A stretch of DNA of 10,175 nt from NCBI GenBank assembly GCA_030151865.1, contig JASLCK010000418.1, forward strand, positions 1-10,175. The letters are read 5' to 3'. The notes beneath the pieces were generated by a model. That model made no database searches and was not told the origin of the DNA. It saw only the letters and a program-made list of their open reading frames with translations. A program made the position numbers and the translations under genes. Position 1 is the stretch's first letter. Every line of letters starts with the position of its first letter. Source of the stretch: Rhodospirillaceae bacterium. GTDB lineage: Bacteria > Pseudomonadota > Alphaproteobacteria > Rhodospirillales > Magnetospirillaceae. Positions 6,446-10,175 of the stretch are shown one piece after another.

Positions 6446-7174
6446 TCACAAAGGCTCGAACAGGAGCTTCTCGCCTTCCAGGCGAATTTGCACTGATTTG
6501 CCTATGAACTGCGGATCGATCTGTTCATTAACCTGATAGATACCGGCGATCGAGATCAGATCGGCATCCAGCTTGCGACAGAAAATCCGCGCTGTGGTGT
6601 CCCCGCCCATGCCCGCCAGCGCGCGACCGCGCAACGGTCCATAGACGTGGATATGACCATCGGCCAAAAGCTCGGCCCCCGCACTGACCGGGGCCATGAC
6701 GATCAGATCGCCCTGGGCCGCATAAACCTGTTGGCCGGAACGCACCGGTTCGGTGACAACCCGCGATGCCGGTTTCTTCAAAGGCGCGCTGCGCGCCTTG
6801 ACCGCCGTGGTTTCGGTCGCCCGTCCCGCCGGAAACACCGAAAGCCCCGCCGCTACCGCCGACACTTCCCAATCGGCGGTCGCCGCCTGGAAGCCGATGG
6901 GGGTCAGAGCCAATTCCTTTAACTTGGCGCAGAACGGCACTAGATCAATGGCCTTGGACCGCACCAGTTCCGACAGATCCAAGACGATCGGAGCATTACG
7001 GTAGAAACCCGGCGCCAGCGCCAATGTCTCGGCCAGCCGGGTGAAAAATTCCGGATGCTGGGGGTCGGACAGCTTCAACGTCAGCAGCGTGAAGCTTGAT
7101 CCGCGAATTTGAAACGGCGCACCCTCACCCGCCTGGGGGGCCGCCTGCAATTTTGTCGGGTCTATGGGTCCCAT
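6446..7174 (-). CDS. minC: Septum site-determining protein MinC
   Basis: The protein has 242 residues, close to the 231 of E. coli MinC. MinC, recruited by MinD, blocks FtsZ polymer assembly away from midcell. The N-terminal FtsZ-antagonist domain covers about residues 20-105, with QIRGSSFTLLTLKL and then PIVLDLSEL. A Pro/Ala/Lys-rich linker covers about 105-145. The C-terminal beta-helix that binds MinD runs from about 145 to the end. It carries the strongly conserved VRSGQQVYAAQGDLIV, SAGAELLADGHIHVYGPLRG and RALAG, then ARIFCRKLDADLISIAG. The start is ATG at 7174; the preceding CAGGTAGG gives a modest ribosome-binding site. It is the first min gene, and a TTGACC/CATGTT pair upstream could be its promoter. 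Confidence 0.96.
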   Translation of the reverse strand: MGPIDPTKLQAAPQAGEGAPFQIRGSSFTLLTLKLSDPQHPEFFTRLAETLALAPGFYRNAPIVLDLSELVRSKAIDLVPFCAKLKELALTPIGFQAATADWEVSAVAAGLSVFPAGRATETTAVKARSAPLKKPASRVVTEPVRSGQQVYAAQGDLIVMAPVSAGAELLADGHIHVYGPLRGRALAGMGGDTTARIFCRKLDADLISIAGIYQVNEQIDPQFIGKSVQIRLEGEKLLFEPL

Positions 7175-7199
7175 GACCTACCTGCTCTGTCTGAGGGGA

Positions 7200-7229
7200 A
7201 ACATGCTCTAAACAGGGCGGATTGGTCAA
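7200..7229 (-). promoter_or_regulatory. Candidate sigma-70 promoter for minCDE
   Basis: On the minus strand TTGACC (7224-7229) matches the -35 consensus at five of six positions. CATGTT (7200-7205) sits 18 bases downstream as a weak -10, about 25 bases before the minC ATG. The 137-base gap after the hydrolase gene contains no clear terminator. Confidence 0.3.
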
Positions 7230-7311
7230 TGCGGCAAAGGGAGTTAGCCGACTTTCTCCACAGAAATTCTTAAATTCAACCGCAAGAGCTGCGGCAGAAC
7301 CGGGAAAACCG

Positions 7312-7893
7312 TCATGACAAAGCGGCGATGATTTCTTCGCAGGCTCGGACCCGTCCCAGCAAAGGCAAGACGGTCTTAATGGAGAAACAATGGGCCTCGG
7401 CGCTGATGCTGGTGGTGGCGTCTTCGGCGACAATCAGATCATAGCCCAGTTCCCAGGCATGGCGGGCCGTGGATTCCACGCCAAAATTGGTGGCGATCCC
7501 CGCCAACACAATGGTTTTGACGCCACGGCGGCGCAGTTGCAGATCCAATTCAGTGCCGGTAAAGGCGCCCCATTGGCGTTTGGTAATCAGGATATCGCCA
7601 GGCTTGGGGCCAATTTCCGGCACCAGATCGGCAAAATCGGCGGGCAGGCTTTCGCCTGGACGACGCAGCACCGCGTCGGTTGGACTGCGCAGCATGTCGC
7701 CGCCATCAGCCGACCAGGCCACGCGCACCAACACCACTGGACGCCCGGCCTGACGAAACGCCTGGGCCAACGCGGCCGAGGCGCTCACCACTTCGGCCCC
7801 GCTGCGCGGCGCGCGCGGCGGCGAAACGATGCCCTTTTGCAGGTCGATCAGCACCAACGCAGCCGAAGCGGGATCAAATTCCTGTGACGCCAT
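7312..7893 (-). CDS. Isochorismatase-family hydrolase, YecD-like
   Basis: This 193-residue alpha/beta hydrolase of the isochorismatase/cysteine-hydrolase superfamily closely resembles E. coli YecD, whose substrate is not firmly known. Shared stretches include LIDLQKGI (15-22), VRVAWSAD (57-63), TKRQWGAFTGTELDLQLRRRG (104-124) and TNFGVESTARHAWELGYDL (135-153). The catalytic-triad Asp is D17 and the Lys is K105. The usual nucleophilic Cys is replaced by Gly138, as in YecD and in true isochorismatases such as EntB and PhzD. A Cys-dependent amidase or nicotinamidase mechanism is therefore unlikely. No enterobactin or phenazine genes are nearby, so the substrate remains open. TAAGGTG lies just before the ATG. 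It is transcribed in the same direction as minC but 137 bases apart, so an operon is unproven. Confidence 0.9.
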   Translation of the reverse strand: MASQEFDPASAALVLIDLQKGIVSPPRAPRSGAEVVSASAALAQAFRQAGRPVVLVRVAWSADGGDMLRSPTDAVLRRPGESLPADFADLVPEIGPKPGDILITKRQWGAFTGTELDLQLRRRGVKTIVLAGIATNFGVESTARHAWELGYDLIVAEDATTSISAEAHCFSIKTVLPLLGRVRACEEIIAALS

Positions 7894-7928
7894 CGTGCAC
7901 CTTAACCCTCGTCCAAACGGGCCGTTGA

Positions 7929-8050
7929 TCAGCCCTGCAAGCTGTTCATCCTTAGACCTTTAATCTGGCGGAATTAAGGCGGTCAGCCCTGCAAACTGCA
8001 CAATTTCCGCCATGGTTGGGGAGTGTTATAGCCTTCAGTCCCCACCCAAA
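7929..8050. repeat. Structured intergenic region with direct and inverted repeats
   Basis: A 16-base near-perfect direct repeat (tcagccctgcaagctg at 7929-7944, tcagccctgcaaactg at 7983-7998) is spaced 54 bases start to start. An inverted repeat TGGCGGAATT/AATTTCCGCCA (7966-7975 and 8002-8012) encloses the second copy. A second one, CCTTTAAT/ATTAAGG (7957-7964 and 7973-7979), overlaps the first arm. The sequence lies between the divergent hydrolase and 65 aa genes. It could hold operators for both or a structured leader; no known riboswitch class is recognised. Confidence 0.5.
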
Positions 8051-8077
8051 GGAGGCGGGGTTATCGGAGCTTAGAAA

Positions 8078-8275
8078 ATGTCTTACGAGTATTTCGTCAT
8101 CGTCGACAGCAAAGGTCACGCCGGTTTGGCGGCCACTGTGCGCAGCACCGTGGAAAGCGACCCCAGCCTGGCGAAGGGGGCGAAGATGTTCCATGTCAAA
8201 GCCCAAAACGCGTTTCAGGCCCGCCGCGCCGCCCTTGCCGAATGGACCGAAGCCGGTGGCAAGCCGCTGCACTGA
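8078..8275 (+). CDS. Orphan 65 aa conserved-looking hypothetical protein
   Basis: I do not recognise this small soluble protein. It begins MSYEYFVIVDSKGHAGLAAT, has a polar middle, and ends in a probable helix (NAFQARRAALAEWTEAGG). There is no signal peptide, membrane segment or Cys/His cluster. Evidence that it is real: an ATG with GGAG eight bases upstream, a stop shortly before a strong T-tract terminator, and codon choice like its neighbours. It is a single-gene unit, divergent from the YecD-like gene and convergent with the dehydrogenase. An AAAGGAGG further upstream (about 8051-8058) is too far away to serve this start. Confidence 0.75.
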   Translation: MSYEYFVIVDSKGHAGLAATVRSTVESDPSLAKGAKMFHVKAQNAFQARRAALAEWTEAGGKPLH

Positions 8276-8302
8276 TCCCATTTCCCCTGGGGTCATGCCG
8301 AC

Positions 8303-8334
8303 AAAAAAAGGCGCAGCCAAGCTGCGCCTTTTTT
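8303..8334. terminator. Bidirectional intrinsic terminator
   Basis: The perfect stem GGCGCAGC/GCTGCGCC (8310-8317 and 8321-8328) has a CAA loop. It is flanked by seven A residues on the left and six T residues on the right. It ends the 65 aa gene on the plus strand and the convergent dehydrogenase gene on the minus strand. Confidence 0.95.
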
Positions 8335-8362
8335 GTTTTCCAAAACCGGGAAAACGGCGGGA

Positions 8363-9349
8363 TCAGAGCATGCTGGCCAGCACGCGGTCAGGCGGATTAT
8401 GGCCGTCAGCGTGAGTCTTAATGTTGATCAGCACCTTTTCGCCCATATCGACACGGCCTTCGATGGTGGCCGAGCCCAGATGCGGCAGCAGGACCACATT
8501 GTCCAGTTCCAGAAGCTTGGGATTGATGGCCGGTTCATGTTCGAACACGTCCAGACCAGCCCCAGCGATTTCCTGCTTTTGCAGCATGCGGGTCAGCGCC
8601 ACTTCGTCGATCACTTCGCCGCGCGCGGTGTTGACCAGATAAGCATGGGGCTGCAACAGCTTCAGACGGCGGGCCGACAACAGGTGATAGGTCGCCGGAG
8701 TATGCGGGCAATGGATGGAAATCACATCCATGCGGGCCAGCATCTGATCCAGGCTTTCCCAATAGGTGGCTTCCAACTCGCCCTCGACCTCGGGATGCAG
8801 GCGCTTGCGGTTGTGATAGTGGATCGACAGCCCGAAGCCCTTGGCGCGGCGCGCCACGGCCTGACCGATGCGGCCCATGCCGATGATGCCCAGGCGCTTG
8901 CCCCAAATGCGGCGGCCCAGCATGAAGGTCGGGCCCCAGCCTTCCCACTTCTGCGACCGCACCAGACGTTCGCCTTCGGCCAAACGGCGCGGCACCGCCA
9001 GAACCAGGGCCATCGCCATGTCGGCGGTATCCTCGGTCAGGACGTCCGGGGTGTTGGTCACGGTGATGCCGCGCTGACGGGCGCTGGCCAGATCGATGTG
9101 ATCGACGCCCGCGCCGAAATTGGCGATCAGCCGCAGATTGGGGCCAGCCTGGGCCAGGACCCCCGCATCGATGCGGTCGGTCACGGTGGGGACCAGCACG
9201 TCGGCGGCCTTTACGGCCTCGATCAGCTCGGTCTTGGTCATGGGACGGTCATCGACGTTCAAACGCACGTCGAACAGTTCCATCATCCGGGTTTCGATGG
9301 GATCGGGCAGCTTGCGCGTGACGATCACCAGCGGCTTCTTGGACGCCAT
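8363..9349 (-). CDS. D-2-hydroxyacid dehydrogenase (glyoxylate/hydroxypyruvate reductase type)
   Basis: This 328-residue protein is a D-isomer-specific 2-hydroxyacid dehydrogenase that interconverts 2-oxo acids and D-2-hydroxy acids with NAD(P)H. The nucleotide-binding motif GMGRIG lies at 157-162. The second strand ends HNRKR (179-183), with Arg/Lys where NAD-specific members carry Asp, which suggests NADPH preference. The family triad is visible as R243 (TARGEVIDE), E272 (VFEHEP) and H290 (LLPHLGSAT). The substrate-loop segment NFGAGVDHID (77-86) is typical of glyoxylate and hydroxypyruvate reductases (GyaR/GhrA/GhrB group). GGAGAGG directly precedes the ATG. It is a single-gene unit bounded by the bidirectional terminator. 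The precise substrate cannot be read from sequence; formate or phosphoglycerate dehydrogenase is less likely from the length and motifs. Confidence 0.93.
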   Translation of the reverse strand: MASKKPLVIVTRKLPDPIETRMMELFDVRLNVDDRPMTKTELIEAVKAADVLVPTVTDRIDAGVLAQAGPNLRLIANFGAGVDHIDLASARQRGITVTNTPDVLTEDTADMAMALVLAVPRRLAEGERLVRSQKWEGWGPTFMLGRRIWGKRLGIIGMGRIGQAVARRAKGFGLSIHYHNRKRLHPEVEGELEATYWESLDQMLARMDVISIHCPHTPATYHLLSARRLKLLQPHAYLVNTARGEVIDEVALTRMLQKQEIAGAGLDVFEHEPAINPKLLELDNVVLLPHLGSATIEGRVDMGEKVLINIKTHADGHNPPDRVLASML

Positions 9350-9574
9350 CGGACCTCTCCGTTTTATAGACTGTCTTTACCTTGGCTCATGGCTCTATCA
9401 AGTCCCACGAACCTTGTCTAGTGTATGAATCATATATTTTTTGACCATTTTACGCAAAATCATTGCGCGCGCCAGTCTTATCAACGCCTTGCGGCTTCGC
9501 ACTGCAAAATCAATTTTTCCACAAGAAATCAGTCATCAAAGGGGTAAAGCGGGCTTTCGCCCCCTGCCCCCGGC

Positions 9575-9603
9575 TTGACCTTGGCCCCTGGCCCTGTCAG
9601 ATA
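9575..9603 (+). promoter_or_regulatory. Candidate sigma-70 promoter for the SH3 protein gene
   Basis: TTGACC (9575-9580) and CAGATA (9598-9603) are separated by 17 bases and end about 25 bases before the ATG at 9629, leaving a short leader. Just upstream, 9541-9563 can fold as GGGG-t-AAAGC against GCTTT-cg-CCCC. The rest of the 9350-9628 gap is A/T-rich around 9420-9460, and I see no gene in it. Confidence 0.4.
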
Positions 9604-9628
9604 GTGATATTGCATTGCGTAACGATGG

Positions 9629-10174
9629 ATGGCGAAGATCAAGCATATGGGGCATCTCCACCGCAGTCTCCGCCAGAGCTCCACCTGGGTTCTGGGACTG
9701 GTTTTGGCACTGATGATGGCGTTTGGCGTCGTCGTCGATGCTGCCCATGCCGCCGAAACATCCGGCCTGCCCCTGCCCCGTTTCGTCTCCTTACGCTCGG
9801 ACGAGGTCAATCTGCGCACCGGGCCCGGTGTGCGCTATCCCGTCGATTGGATCTACACCCGCCGCGACCTGCCGGTCGAAGTGATCGCCGAATTTGAAAC
9901 CTGGCGCAAAATCCGCGACTGGCAGGGCTCGGAAGGCTGGGTGCATCAAAGCATGCTGTCGGCCCGACGCATGGTGGTGGTGGTCGGCCAGCAGCGCCGC
10001 CTGCGCTCGGACGCCGCCGAAGCGGCGGGGACGGTGGCCCATATCGACGCCAACGTGGTTGGACGTCTGCTGTCCTGCCCACGCGGCAAAGATTACTGCA
10101 AGGTCGAATTCGAGACGATCCAGGGCTGGTTGAAACGCGACGAGTTCTGGGGCGTCTATCAAGGCGAGTTCCTG
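9629..10174 (+). CDS. Exported tandem SH3-domain protein (partial, runs off the window)
   Basis: The frame stays open from ATG 9629 to the window end, giving 182 residues without a stop. A signal peptide is clear: a basic N-terminus (MAKIKHMGHLRQ), a hydrophobic core WVLGLVLALMMAFGVVV (20-36), and a probable AHA/AE cleavage site after residue 41. The mature part starts with an SH3-like bacterial domain (about 50-111) with VNLRTGPGVRYPVDW, WRKIRDWQGSEGWVHQSML and the closing SAR. A second repeat (about 115-175) has QQRRLRSDAAEAAGTVAHID and GWLKRDEFWGVY. Such alphaproteobacterial periplasmic SH3 proteins are thought to bind cell-wall material. The second repeat carries CPRGKDYC (150-157), a possible disulfide. 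The ATG at 9647 would shorten it by six residues; neither start has a good ribosome-binding site. Confidence 0.88.
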   Translation, partial: MAKIKHMGHLHRSLRQSSTWVLGLVLALMMAFGVVVDAAHAAETSGLPLPRFVSLRSDEVNLRTGPGVRYPVDWIYTRRDLPVEVIAEFETWRKIRDWQGSEGWVHQSMLSARRMVVVVGQQRRLRSDAAEAAGTVAHIDANVVGRLLSCPRGKDYCKVEFETIQGWLKRDEFWGVYQGEFL

Positions 10175-10175
10175 G

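Noticed and set aside
8333..9421. 362-codon plus-strand frame antisense to the dehydrogenase
   Set aside because: The dehydrogenase motifs are complete on the minus strand, and the antisense frame begins inside the terminator.
1..10175. CRISPR arrays, tRNA/rRNA genes, insertion sequences
   Set aside because: No regularly spaced repeat series, tRNA-like cloverleaf, rRNA signature, transposase or terminal inverted repeats were seen on either strand.

Overview
The window looks like chromosomal DNA of a GC-rich alphaproteobacterium, probably in or near the Rhodospirillales (Magnetospirillum-like). This rests on coding style, the GC-rich third positions that leave long stop-free antisense frames, and the character of the Min, hydroxyacid dehydrogenase and SH3 proteins. 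No species-level marker is visible, so the assignment is an inference.

Layout. (1) Positions 2-61 probably hold the last codons of a plus-strand gene that converges on the next block. (2) Positions 124-5028, minus strand, hold a compact six-gene operon for part of a contractile injection system (CIS) of the extracellular/phage-tail-like (eCIS) type. In transcription order it encodes a DUF4255/Pvc16-type tail terminator, an unrecognised 489-490 aa protein, one tail sheath protein, two gp19-like tail tube proteins, and a 58 aa DUF5908/Pvc6-like protein. It ends at a hairpin-plus-T-tract terminator. (3) Positions 5243-7174, minus strand, hold minC-minD-minE, the division-site selection system, closed by a strong terminator just before the CIS promoter region. 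(4) Positions 7312-7893, minus strand, encode a YecD-type isochorismatase-family hydrolase. (5) Positions 8078-8275, plus strand, hold an orphan 65 aa gene with a structured leader, followed by a bidirectional terminator. (6) Positions 8363-9349, minus strand, encode a D-2-hydroxyacid dehydrogenase resembling glyoxylate/hydroxypyruvate reductases. (7) From 9629 to the window end, plus strand, lies an exported tandem-SH3 protein that runs off the edge.

How the genes work together. The CIS operon supplies the tube-sheath trunk and its terminator, but none of the baseplate, spike, tape-measure, fibre or AAA+ ATPase genes. These must lie elsewhere if the particle is functional. MinC, MinD and MinE form a self-contained oscillator that inhibits FtsZ away from midcell. 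The remaining genes are ordinary single-gene chromosomal units. The least explained element is the 490-residue protein between the Pvc16-like and sheath genes.
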